NCBI GenBank assembly: GCA_018401015.1
Contig: JAGYLP010000003.1
Span: forward strand, 62,001 to 126,000
Source of the DNA: Bacteroidales bacterium
GTDB lineage: Bacteria > Bacteroidota > Bacteroidia > Bacteroidales > M50B96
Direction: 5' to 3'
Length of the DNA stretch: 64,000 bases
Shown here: positions 33,271 to 40,700 of the stretch, piece after piece
Layout: every line of letters starts with the position of its first letter
Position numbering within the stretch: the first letter of the stretch is position 1
Notes under the pieces: generated by a model
Databases searched by the model: none
Told to the model about the DNA's origin: nothing
The model's input: the letters and a program-made list of their open reading frames with translations, nothing else
Program-made: the position numbers and the translations under genes

Positions 33271-35451
33271 ATGAACAACCGCCTCGACACTACAACAGAA
33301 CGAAAAGATATACTGGCTCGATACAAAAACCTCTTGCAATTATGCAAGCCCTTTTTAACGGCCGACGACCTGAAGATAATCCGGAATGCAACCGACCTAA
33401 TTTTAGAAATCTACAAAGACGAACGCGACAACCAAGGACAACCTTACGTTTTCTTCCCCTTAGGAGTTGCGAGCATCGTGGTAGAGGAAATTGGATTAGC
33501 AACCACCTCGATTGTTTGCACGCTGCTTTATAAACCCGTTCAGCAGGGAAAATTATCTTTAGCAAGTGTGGAAGAAAAGTTCGGGAAACAAACCGCTACT
33601 ATCATTGGCGATTTAAATCGTATAACCGAAACTTCGCGGAATTACCACAGTTTGCAAAGCGATAACCTCCGTAAATTCCTCTTGAGTTTGGCTTCGGATG
33701 TAAGGGTTTTGCTAATTCAAATTGCCATCCGCCTATACAAGCTCCGAAACATAGAACTTTTTCCGGTCAATTCACGCGAGCGAATGGCCCTCGAAGCAAC
33801 TTATCTTTTTTCGCCCTTGGCACACCGACTAGGACTCTACAACATGAAAGGAGAGCTCGACGATTTGGCGATGAAAATTACCCAGCCTACCACGTATCTG
33901 AGCATTCATAAAAAGTTAGAAGACACCCAGCATTTGCGAAGCGAGTTCGTCAATAATTTCATCAAGCCTATTGAACAATCGCTTCACGATGCCAAGTTGA
34001 AGTTCGAAACAAAATGGAGAACCAAACGCGTCCATTCCATTTACCGAAAAATGAAAGCTCAACAAGTCGAGTTTGAAGAGGTAATGGACACCTTTGCCAT
34101 CCGAATCATTTTGGAAAGTAAACCTAAGAACGAAAAATCGGATTGTTGGCGAGCCTACTCGCTCATAACCGATGTGTACCCTCCCAATCCGAAACGATTA
34201 CGCGATTGGATTTCGATTCCCAAATCATCGGGTTACGAATCGCTCCATACAACCGTAATGAGTCCCATTGGACGTTGGGTAGAAATTCAGATTCGTACCC
34301 GGCGGATGGACGACATTGCAGAGAAAGGATTTGCAGCCCATTGGAAATACAAAGGTGAATCGAGCGAGGAGCAACTCGACAAGCTCCTCACCAGTTTTCG
34401 TGAAGTACTAGAAGACAACAACACCAGCGCAATCGATGTGCTGGATACCTTCAAAATGAACGCCTATTCCGAGGATGTTTTTGTCTTCACTCCAAAAGGA
34501 GATTTGGTCAAATTACCCAAAGGAGCAACCGTACTCGATTTTGCTTTCGAAATTCACAGCGAGGTAGGTGCGAAATGTGTGGGAGCGAAAGTGAATAAGC
34601 GCGTGGTGCCCTTGAGGCAAGAGCTCAAAAATGGCGATCAAATTGAACTCAACCTATCGAAGAATCAAAAACCCAAACAAGATTGGTTATCGTTTGTGGT
34701 TACCGCCAAAGCGAAAGCCAGAATTAAAAAAGAGCTGAATGAAATTCGCTTAAAACAAGCCGAAGAGGGTAAAGCGACGGTTAAAAGAAAGTTTCGGAAT
34801 TGGAAAATTCACTACAACGATACACTTATTAACCAGATCATTAAGCACTTCAAATACAAAACTGCTATCGATTTTTATCATGATGTAGCGCACGAGCACA
34901 TCGACTTGCTTACCATTAAGCAGTTTATTCAGCAACCTCTAAAATCAAACGAAGAAGAAAAAGTACTCCAGCAACCAGAAAGGCAACAAGCACAACAAAA
35001 AAGTGATTTAATTCTGTTCGAGAACAAAGACTTCGAAGGACTCAACTACCGGATGGCTCGTTGTTGCACTCCGGCCGAAGGCGATACCATTGTTGGTTTC
35101 GTAACTTTATCGGGCGAAGTATCCATTCATCGGAAAAACTGCAATAATGCCATTCGTATGTCGGAACGCTACGGATACCGCGAAATTCAGGTTCGCTGGC
35201 ACTCATCGGTTGAAAGTTTTCAGGAAGAAATCAGAATTCAAGGTTCCGACCGAGTTGGCATCATGAGCGATATCTCCTCCGAGTTTCACAAGGATTTAAA
35301 AATCAGCTTGCGATCGATTAACCTTGAAGCTAAAGGGAAAAACTTCGAAGGAATCTTGAAAGTATTAATCGAAGATCCGGAACATTTAGACGTACTATTG
35401 AGTCGCATTAATAAAATCCCAGGTGTATCGAAAGCAGGAGTAAGTCGTTGA
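33271..35451 (+). CDS. RelA/SpoT homologue with degenerate hydrolase domain
   Basis: This 726-aa protein has the full long-RSH layout: HD-like domain (1-190), ppGpp synthetase (about 250-365: RTKRVHSIYRKM, GYESLHTTV, VEIQIRTRRM, FAAHWKYKGE), TGS (DVFVFTPKGDLVKLPKGATVLDFA), a Cys-containing domain (ARCCTPAEGD) and ACT. The hydrolase metal ligands are lost: HP is FP at 62-63, the HD motif is YK at 87-88 (TLLYKPV), and the later DR pair is replaced in IRLYKLRNIEL. The synthetase residues appear intact. It is thus probably a synthetase-only RelA-like enzyme, with a separate bifunctional Rel expected elsewhere in the genome. Confidence 0.93.
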   Translation: MNNRLDTTTERKDILARYKNLLQLCKPFLTADDLKIIRNATDLILEIYKDERDNQGQPYVFFPLGVASIVVEEIGLATTSIVCTLLYKPVQQGKLSLASVEEKFGKQTATIIGDLNRITETSRNYHSLQSDNLRKFLLSLASDVRVLLIQIAIRLYKLRNIELFPVNSRERMALEATYLFSPLAHRLGLYNMKGELDDLAMKITQPTTYLSIHKKLEDTQHLRSEFVNNFIKPIEQSLHDAKLKFETKWRTKRVHSIYRKMKAQQVEFEEVMDTFAIRIILESKPKNEKSDCWRAYSLITDVYPPNPKRLRDWISIPKSSGYESLHTTVMSPIGRWVEIQIRTRRMDDIAEKGFAAHWKYKGESSEEQLDKLLTSFREVLEDNNTSAIDVLDTFKMNAYSEDVFVFTPKGDLVKLPKGATVLDFAFEIHSEVGAKCVGAKVNKRVVPLRQELKNGDQIELNLSKNQKPKQDWLSFVVTAKAKARIKKELNEIRLKQAEEGKATVKRKFRNWKIHYNDTLINQIIKHFKYKTAIDFYHDVAHEHIDLLTIKQFIQQPLKSNEEEKVLQQPERQQAQQKSDLILFENKDFEGLNYRMARCCTPAEGDTIVGFVTLSGEVSIHRKNCNNAIRMSERYGYREIQVRWHSSVESFQEEIRIQGSDRVGIMSDISSEFHKDLKISLRSINLEAKGKNFEGILKVLIEDPEHLDVLLSRINKIPGVSKAGVSR

Positions 35452-35574
35452 CAATAAACGATTATCAAATAAGATAAAAATAACAATCAGGCATAGTTGA
35501 GTCTGTTTTATTTCAGACTTAATCCTTACATTTGAGCTACTCAATCAGTAGCATCCTTTTAAAATTCGACCCAA

Positions 35575-36042
35575 ATGGAATTAAAACTATCCAATTTAAA
35601 GGTTGAGGTTTATAGTTCGTACCAGCCGATTACTTCCAAAAGAAAAGCAGAGCTGACGCAGTTTATGTTGCTGCACTACGAACCTACACCTCAACTGAAA
35701 CAGCATATCCATCAGGCAATGACCTATGCCCTAAAAGATGCTTCTCTCCTAAGAGGTTCCTATAGTCATGGAGGAATCGTTTTAATTGCTTTTGCCGATG
35801 AACAACTAGTAGGTGGTTTAATTGCCAATCGAACGGGTCTCATGGATTTTCTTCCGCAAACCTTGGTTAGCTTTATCGCAACTGAAACGGACTATCGGCA
35901 AAAAGGGATTGCCGGGCAATTAATCGAACATTGTAAAAAATTCCTACCAGGGACGATGGCCATCGTTCCCGATCAAGATCAGATTTACAGCGAGTATTTG
36001 AAGAGGAGATCAAATCTCTCGCAAAATTTATTCTTCATTTAA
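35575..36042 (+). CDS. GNAT-family N-acetyltransferase
   Basis: This 155-aa protein has the GNAT core: a strand GGIVLIAFADEQLVGGLIANR, then motif A with the acetyl-CoA loop (FIATETDYRQKGIAGQLIEHC, Q-K-G-I-A). The C-terminal part (TMAIVPDQDQIYSEYLKRR) is shorter than in many members. The substrate is unknown. A TACATTTG -7 box at 35527-35534 lies 40 bp upstream of the start. Confidence 0.82.
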   Translation: MELKLSNLKVEVYSSYQPITSKRKAELTQFMLLHYEPTPQLKQHIHQAMTYALKDASLLRGSYSHGGIVLIAFADEQLVGGLIANRTGLMDFLPQTLVSFIATETDYRQKGIAGQLIEHCKKFLPGTMAIVPDQDQIYSEYLKRRSNLSQNLFFI

Positions 36043-36080
36043 CCCCCAAACTTATATAGCCAGCCCAATTGGTAAAGTTG

Positions 36081-36815
36081 TTAGTCGCCGCTTACCGACT
36101 TAATATCCAAAATTTTAATTTCATAAATCAAGGTAGAACCTGGCGGAATGCCCGGCATTGGTGCGGTTCGACCGTAGGCCATCTCCTGAGGAATGGCTAC
36201 CTTATATTTATCGCCCTCGTGCATCAACGGAATAATTTCTTCCCAACCCTTAATCAGTTCGCTGGCTCCAAAAGCAAAATCGTAAGGTTTCATGCGCTCT
36301 ACGGAACTGTCCACCAAGGTCCCATCAACCGTCCAGGTTTGGTAATGCACCACTACCCGATCACCCACTTGAACCTGTTTTTCAGACCAACCTTCGCTCA
36401 ATACCTCATAGTACATTCCGGAGGGCAAAGCGGTTACGCCGTCCTGTTGAGCATAATCGGCTATCCATAGCTTTCCGATTGAATCGTTGAACTGCACAGC
36501 CCGATCGACGATTACCTCGCCATAAGCACGAATCATTGCTTTCACCTCCTCGATGGGCATGGGTAAGGTATCGGATGCGAAGGCATCGGCAAATCCCTTT
36601 TTCATGAGATCCAAATCGATCGAATCGTAGTGATAGCCTTTCAGGAAATCGGCAAAATTGACTCCCCAGGCATAACTGATCGAATCATATTGATTCACCA
36701 GCTTAGGAGATTCTCCGGAAGGAGAATTGGAGCGAAGAGCCGTATCGGTCGATTTGCACTGAAAAAACAAAATCGGAATAAGAAGCAAAAGGCTTACTTT
36801 TTGGAGAGTATTCAT
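36081..36815 (-). CDS. FKBP-type peptidyl-prolyl isomerase, FklB/Mip-like, exported
   Basis: This 244-aa protein has an N-terminal hydrophobic signal with Cys20 in FFQCKS; Gln at -1 is atypical for a lipobox, so lipidation is uncertain. Residues about 40-115 form a helical dimerisation region (ISYAWGVNFADFLKG, PIEEVKAMIRAYG), then comes an FKBP domain (VQVGDRVVVHYQTWTVDGTLVDSS, FAFGASELIKGWEEIIPLM, IPQEMAYG, GIPPGSTLIYEIKIL). It folds proteins in the periplasm or outer membrane. It is a paralogue of the next gene and probably a single transcript. Confidence 0.9.
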   Translation of the reverse strand: MNTLQKVSLLLLIPILFFQCKSTDTALRSNSPSGESPKLVNQYDSISYAWGVNFADFLKGYHYDSIDLDLMKKGFADAFASDTLPMPIEEVKAMIRAYGEVIVDRAVQFNDSIGKLWIADYAQQDGVTALPSGMYYEVLSEGWSEKQVQVGDRVVVHYQTWTVDGTLVDSSVERMKPYDFAFGASELIKGWEEIIPLMHEGDKYKVAIPQEMAYGRTAPMPGIPPGSTLIYEIKILDIKSVSGD

Positions 36816-36870
36816 GCTTGATGGATTAAAATTAGATTCTACTTATTCAAAGATCGAAAGATAACAGACG

Positions 36871-36910
36871 AAAAAAAATCCTTTCGGTAACCAACGAAAG
36901 GATTTTTTTT
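36871..36910 (-). terminator. Terminator downstream of the second FKBP gene
   Basis: A 10-bp perfect stem (36877-36886 with 36895-36904, 8-nt loop) is flanked by A and T runs of eight, usable in both directions. On the minus strand it ends the cyclophilin-DUF3127-FKBP operon. Confidence 0.9.
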
Positions 36911-36991
36911 GAAAAATAGTTCAATTCTGCTGATCTAAAACACTTAAACAATTGCAAATCAAGCAAAGATCAAACCTATAAATACGTTAAT

Positions 36992-37717
36992 TTACTTGGT
37001 AACCGGTTTAATATCGAGTAATTCAACCTCGAAAATCAAGGCCATTCCGGGCTCAATTAAGCCTCCTGGACGAGGATTATCGCCATAGGCTAAATCGGGA
37101 GAAAGGTAAATGATCCACTTCGAGCCTTTGGGCATGAGCGAAAATGCTTCGTCCCAACCGCGAATCACGCGACCTTGACCTAATGGAAATTCAAAAGGAG
37201 TACCCCGATCGACCGAGCTATCGAAAACTTGTCCATCGATGAGCGTACCATGGTAATGAGCTACAACCGTTTCGCCCGGTTGTGCGAGAGGACCATTTCC
37301 TTCGGTAACCACTTTGTATTGAAGCCCGGAGGCAGTAGTGATAACTCCCTCTTTGGCAGCATTTTCGGCCAAAAAAGTCTCCGATTCCACTCGATTCGAC
37401 TCACCAGCCATCGCCACCGATGCCATTTGATAGTTTTGAATAATCTCGTTGGTTTGCTCCAAATCAATAATGGTGGGAGTTGCAGCATATACTTGGTGCA
37501 AAGCAGCCGACATGATTTCAGGATTAATTTTCTCAAAACCATTATCCAAAAGTGAATGAGCCAGGTTTACACCCAGTGCATAACTAGCACTATCGGTAAT
37601 GTTAGTTAGTTCCACCGTTTTGGGTGTACTGGCGGATTCGCCGGAGTTGGTTTCGCAAGATGTCAAGAGCAAAGCTCCTGCAAAAATGGCTAAAGCCATT
37701 GTTTTCAATTTGTTCAT
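36992..37717 (-). CDS. FKBP-type peptidyl-prolyl isomerase lipoprotein
   Basis: This 241-aa protein has a canonical lipobox LLTSC (Cys21). An N-terminal helical domain (ITDSASYALGVNLAHSLLDNG) and an FKBP domain (GETVVAHYHGTLIDGQVFDSSVD, FPLGQGRVIRGWDEAFSLM, LSPDLAYG, GLIEPGMALIFEVELL) follow the FklB plan. It is closely similar to the FKBP at 36081-36815, indicating gene duplication. It is the last gene of a three-gene minus-strand operon, 18 bp after DUF3127. Confidence 0.92.
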   Translation of the reverse strand: MNKLKTMALAIFAGALLLTSCETNSGESASTPKTVELTNITDSASYALGVNLAHSLLDNGFEKINPEIMSAALHQVYAATPTIIDLEQTNEIIQNYQMASVAMAGESNRVESETFLAENAAKEGVITTASGLQYKVVTEGNGPLAQPGETVVAHYHGTLIDGQVFDSSVDRGTPFEFPLGQGRVIRGWDEAFSLMPKGSKWIIYLSPDLAYGDNPRPGGLIEPGMALIFEVELLDIKPVTK

Positions 37718-37735
37718 AGTTTATTAATTAAGGAT

Positions 37736-38128
37736 TTAGAATGGCAATAAATCGTCGTTGTTATCGTCGGGTGGAGCGAGGCCAGGATTATATTCGGGTG
37801 CCGGTGGTTCGGTTCCGGGTTGATTGGTTCCGTTACCTTTTCCTTCTATTTTCCAAGCATCCAGGTTGGTGAAATAATTCACCTTATCGTTGCTTACCCA
37901 TTTGTTTCCACGAATGTTAAAACTTACCTCCACTTCGTCGCCCACCTTGAAATTACTCATCAGGTTAGTTCGATTTTGGGTAAGTTGGAACTTGATATAA
38001 TCGGTTGAAGGGAAATTTCCTACCTGTTCCATTTTTTCGAGGATGAATTCCTGTTTTTTAAACTTATCATTTACCTGAACGAGGGGTAGAATCTCGTAAA
38101 TCTTTCCATTTAACTGGTAACTACTCAT
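37736..38128 (-). CDS. DUF3127 protein with SSB-like acidic C-terminal tip
   Basis: This 130-aa protein starts at 38128 (MSSYQLNGKIYEIL); a longer frame from 38167 runs into the cyclophilin gene. The core (VNDKFKKQEFILE, YIKFQLTQNRTNLM, VGDEVEVSFNIRGNKW, YFTNLDAWKIEG) is DUF3127, an OB-fold-like domain. A Pro/Asn-rich linker leads to a tip DDNNDDLLPF that closely resembles the partner-recruiting tail of single-stranded DNA-binding protein. A ssDNA or replication role is inferred. Its operon partners are two prolyl isomerases. Confidence 0.85.
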   Translation of the reverse strand: MSSYQLNGKIYEILPLVQVNDKFKKQEFILEKMEQVGNFPSTDYIKFQLTQNRTNLMSNFKVGDEVEVSFNIRGNKWVSNDKVNYFTNLDAWKIEGKGNGTNQPGTEPPAPEYNPGLAPPDDNNDDLLPF

Positions 38129-38138
38129 ATTGATATTC

Positions 38139-38597
38139 TTAAGCTTCGAGGATAATAATTTTTTCAATGCGGTCGCCGGCGCGAATTTCGTCTATCACGT
38201 CCAAGCCTTCGTACACCTTTGCAAAACATGTATGATTCCGATCGAGGTGGGCAGTATTTTTTCGGCTGTGGCAAATAAAAAACTGCGAGCCTCCGGTATT
38301 TCTTCCGGCATGAGCCATGGATAGAACGCCCCGATCGTGATGCTGATTATCGCCGTCGAGTTCGCAATCGATAGCATAACCGGGTCCACCTGTTCCAACG
38401 CGAGGATCCGACATATCGATGGAATATGGGCAACCGCCCTGAATCACAAAATCGGGGATAACGCGATGGAAGGCAAGGCCATCGTAGTAGTTCATGTTGG
38501 CGAGTTTTACGAAGTTTGCAACGGTTTGAGGTGCATCTTCTTCGTAAAAGTTAACTTTCATAATTCCTTTAGAGGTGTGAATTTCTGCTTTGTACAT
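38139..38597 (-). CDS. Cyclophilin-type peptidyl-prolyl cis-trans isomerase, cytoplasmic
   Basis: This 152-aa protein has no signal peptide. Cyclophilin motifs are [31 protein letters not shown] (with the catalytic Arg in FHRV), [19 protein letters not shown] and [20 protein letters not shown]. It catalyses cis-trans isomerisation of Xaa-Pro bonds. It is the first gene of the minus-strand operon with DUF3127 (10-bp gap). A TACTTTTG -7 box lies at 38627-38620, 23 bp upstream. Confidence 0.94.
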   Translation of the reverse strand: MYKAEIHTSKGIMKVNFYEEDAPQTVANFVKLANMNYYDGLAFHRVIPDFVIQGGCPYSIDMSDPRVGTGGPGYAIDCELDGDNQHHDRGVLSMAHAGRNTGGSQFFICHSRKNTAHLDRNHTCFAKVYEGLDVIDEIRAGDRIEKIIILEA

Positions 38598-38870
38598 AAC
38601 ACTTTAATTTAAAATCGACCAAAAGTAAGAATAAATGAACCTGTTCCGCATGAAAATGAGCAAATATTCAAACAACTTAAGGCGAATTAACGTAAGTTTC
38701 AAGAACGCCTTCCCTGAATGCTTAGGACCTTTTTGAGTTGCAAAGCCCCGTTAAAAGAAGAATTTAGGATTAAAAAAGGTTATCGATGTAAAAATTTCAT
38801 CAACAATAGATTTCATATAAACAAAATCGTTACATTTGCCTCACTGCATCCCTCATTCTAGCAGTATTTT

Positions 38871-38913
38871 CGTAATAATACCTAATAATGACATACGTAG
38901 TAATACTTAATAA
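38871..38913 (+). repeat. Two 18-bp direct repeats, 25-bp period
   Basis: CGTAATAATACCTAATAA (38871-38888) and CGTAGTAATACTTAATAA (38896-38913) differ at two positions. An inverted GTAATAAT half follows at 38920-38927. The set ends just before the -33 box of the downstream promoter and could be an operator. Confidence 0.55.
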
Positions 38914-38933
38914 GCTTAAATTATTACTTCACC

Positions 38934-38964
38934 TTTTGATTATAGAAAATATACCATACATTTG
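38934..38964 (+). promoter_or_regulatory. Bacteroidota-type promoter (TTTTG-N18-TACATTTG)
   Basis: The -33 box TTTTG (38934-38938) and -7 box TACATTTG (38957-38964) have an 18-bp spacer. The predicted leader is about 35 nt before the first acylphosphatase-like gene. Confidence 0.7.
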
Positions 38965-39005
38965 ACACACTAAACAACTTAATTAAACCATCAAATTAAA
39001 CCCCT

Positions 39006-39290
39006 ATGTTTAAAGTTAGTATTCTGGTACGCAGTAACCAAGCGGCTGGTTTTGCCGATTTTGCCTCCTCAGTAGCAAACAGACTGCTATTGCATGGTTA
39101 TGTATCCAAAAGTAAAAGAGAAGGCGTTTACATTGTAGAAGCTGAAGGTCGATCCAACCAAATAAACGACTTGATTGAAGCATGTAACGAAAACGACTAT
39201 GGTTGGTCGGTGATTCAGTACAATTTGCAAAGCATTGAACGCATTGCCTACCCCGCTTTCACGGTACACAATTATGAAAAAGCATCTTAA
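39006..39290 (+). CDS. Acylphosphatase-fold-like protein A, catalytic residues lost
   Basis: This 94-aa protein aligns by eye to acylphosphatase: KVSILVRSNQAAGFADFASSVANRLLLHGYVSKSKREGVYIVEAEG matches the layout of 'v.G.VQGVGFR.f....A..LgL.GwV.N..dG.VeveaeG' (segments at residues 3-22 and 23-48). The catalytic Arg of GFR is Ala (AAGFA) and the catalytic Asn is replaced near KSK. It therefore probably lacks acylphosphatase activity. It may bind ligand or partner. It overlaps the next gene by 17 bp. Confidence 0.6.
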   Translation: MFKVSILVRSNQAAGFADFASSVANRLLLHGYVSKSKREGVYIVEAEGRSNQINDLIEACNENDYGWSVIQYNLQSIERIAYPAFTVHNYEKAS

Positions 39291-39549
39291 GCTTACGCTG
39301 CATGGAGATGTAAGACACACCGGAGTTCGATTTTCGATTATGCAAAAAGCATATCAGTTAGCCATTACCGGTAATGCAACCTATTCCGATAATGGTAAAA
39401 AACTGATTATCCATGCAGAGGGAAACGACCTCCCGCTTAAAACCTTTATCGAATATTGCAGTCGAGGACTTTTCGAGCTGAACATTGAAAAACAGGATGT
39501 CGAAGAACTCCCCCCGGAGAACTTCCCTTCTTTCGATCTAATAGGCTGA
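39274..39549 (+). CDS. Acylphosphatase-fold-like protein B
   Basis: This 91-aa protein starts at 39274 (MKKHLKLTLHGDV). It follows the same fold plan: HGDVRHTGVRFSIMQKAYQL, then AITGNATYSD, LIIHAEGNDLPLKTFIEYC. The Arg of the phosphate-binding loop (GVRF) is retained, but the catalytic Asn position is Tyr (NATY). It overlaps protein A in another frame, so the pair is translationally coupled. The C-terminal tail is acidic (VEELPPENFPSFD). Activity is doubtful. Confidence 0.62.
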   Translation: MKKHLKLTLHGDVRHTGVRFSIMQKAYQLAITGNATYSDNGKKLIIHAEGNDLPLKTFIEYCSRGLFELNIEKQDVEELPPENFPSFDLIG

Positions 39550-39660
39550 TAAACAAGTAAAAAAACAAAGTCAAGAAACCCTGGCGAAAACTTCGGCTGA
39601 CCGGTATTTTTACGAATAGACTTTTATCTTTGTTCGAATTAATTCAATTCGAAAAAGTCT

Positions 39661-40464
39661 ATGTATTCAAGTCTTGCAGCCATCGTATGGGATGTCGATC
39701 CGGAAATTTTCAGTTTAGGACCGCTATCTGTCCGATGGTATGGTTTATCCTGGGTTCTTGCCTTTGTTAGTTCCATTTATTTGGTCAAATCCTTCTTCAA
39801 AAAAGATGGAGTCAACCCCGAACTGGTCGATTCCGCCTTCATGTATGTCTTTATCGGTACCGTTCTGGGGGCTCGCCTCGGACATGTTTTCTTTTACGGC
39901 TGGGAATATTATTCAAAACATCCGGGAGAAATACTGGCCATTTGGCAGGGTGGTCTTGCCTCTCATGGTGCGGCAGTAGGGATAATCCTTTCGGTATGGT
40001 TGTTCAGTAAATACGTCCTCAAAAAGCACATGTTCTGGATGCTCGATCGAGTAGTAATTGCTGTTGCCATTGCCGGAACCTTCATTCGCCTTGGCAATCT
40101 GATGAACAGCGAAATTGTAGGAAGTCCTACCGACTTACCCTGGGGATTCATTTTTGTTGCCTTAAACGATGGCATTGCTCGCCATCCGAGTCAAATATAC
40201 GAAGCACTTTTCTCAACCCTCCTTTTTGGCGCCCTGCTAATTCTCTATCATAAAACCGAAATCAAATATTATCGAGGAAGACTTTTCGGACTCTTTATGG
40301 CACTTCTGTTTACTTTTCGCTTTCTAGTTGAATTCCTCAAAGAGAATCAAGAAGCTTTCGAAGATCAATTGGTCTTGAATATGGGCCAAATTCTCAGCAT
40401 TCCTTTAGTCATTGCCGGACTTGTTCTCGTGTATTTAGCCCAAGACGAACGAATCAAAAAATAA
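39661..40464 (+). CDS. lgt: Prolipoprotein diacylglyceryl transferase
   Basis: This 267-aa inner-membrane enzyme transfers diacylglyceryl from phosphatidylglycerol to lipobox Cys. Seven membrane segments are visible, with LSVRWYGLSWVLAF, GARLGHVFFYGWEYY, GGLASHGAAVGIILSVW (essential His region), IRLGNLMNSEIVG (Lgt signature) and RHPSQIYEALF. The length is normal. A TATCTTTG -7 box lies at 39625-39632. It serves the many lipoproteins of this window. Confidence 0.96.
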   Translation: MYSSLAAIVWDVDPEIFSLGPLSVRWYGLSWVLAFVSSIYLVKSFFKKDGVNPELVDSAFMYVFIGTVLGARLGHVFFYGWEYYSKHPGEILAIWQGGLASHGAAVGIILSVWLFSKYVLKKHMFWMLDRVVIAVAIAGTFIRLGNLMNSEIVGSPTDLPWGFIFVALNDGIARHPSQIYEALFSTLLFGALLILYHKTEIKYYRGRLFGLFMALLFTFRFLVEFLKENQEAFEDQLVLNMGQILSIPLVIAGLVLVYLAQDERIKK

Positions 40465-40700
40465 TGCTCACTGTTCGAACTTTTCCAGCCTCATTTGTCT
40501 TTATTGAAAAGTTTTAATCCGTTTTTAAATGACTGATATACACCATGATTCTTTTTTCTTACAATGATTTACTTCGGTCAATTTAGTTAATCCATGAACC
40601 TCATGAAACCATCTTCGAAAATATCCTTACGAAGCTTATCCATAGTGGAGTCGTTGGAGCGATATGGTTCCTTTGCCTAAGGTTCTTAATAAATTAAGCA

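Larger units (their letters stand above)
38598..39005. other. Divergent intergenic region with promoters and repeated sites
   Basis: These 408 bp separate the cyclophilin operon (minus) from the acylphosphatase-like pair (plus). They contain the minus -7 box at 38620-38627, an isolated plus TACATTTG at 38831-38838, a pair of 18-bp direct repeats at 38871-38913 and a full plus promoter at 38934-38964. No open frame of note was seen. Confidence 0.55.

Noticed and set aside
36069-36470. 133-codon plus-strand frame opposite an FKBP gene
   Set aside because: It is antisense to a well-supported FKBP coding region and has no recognisable domain.
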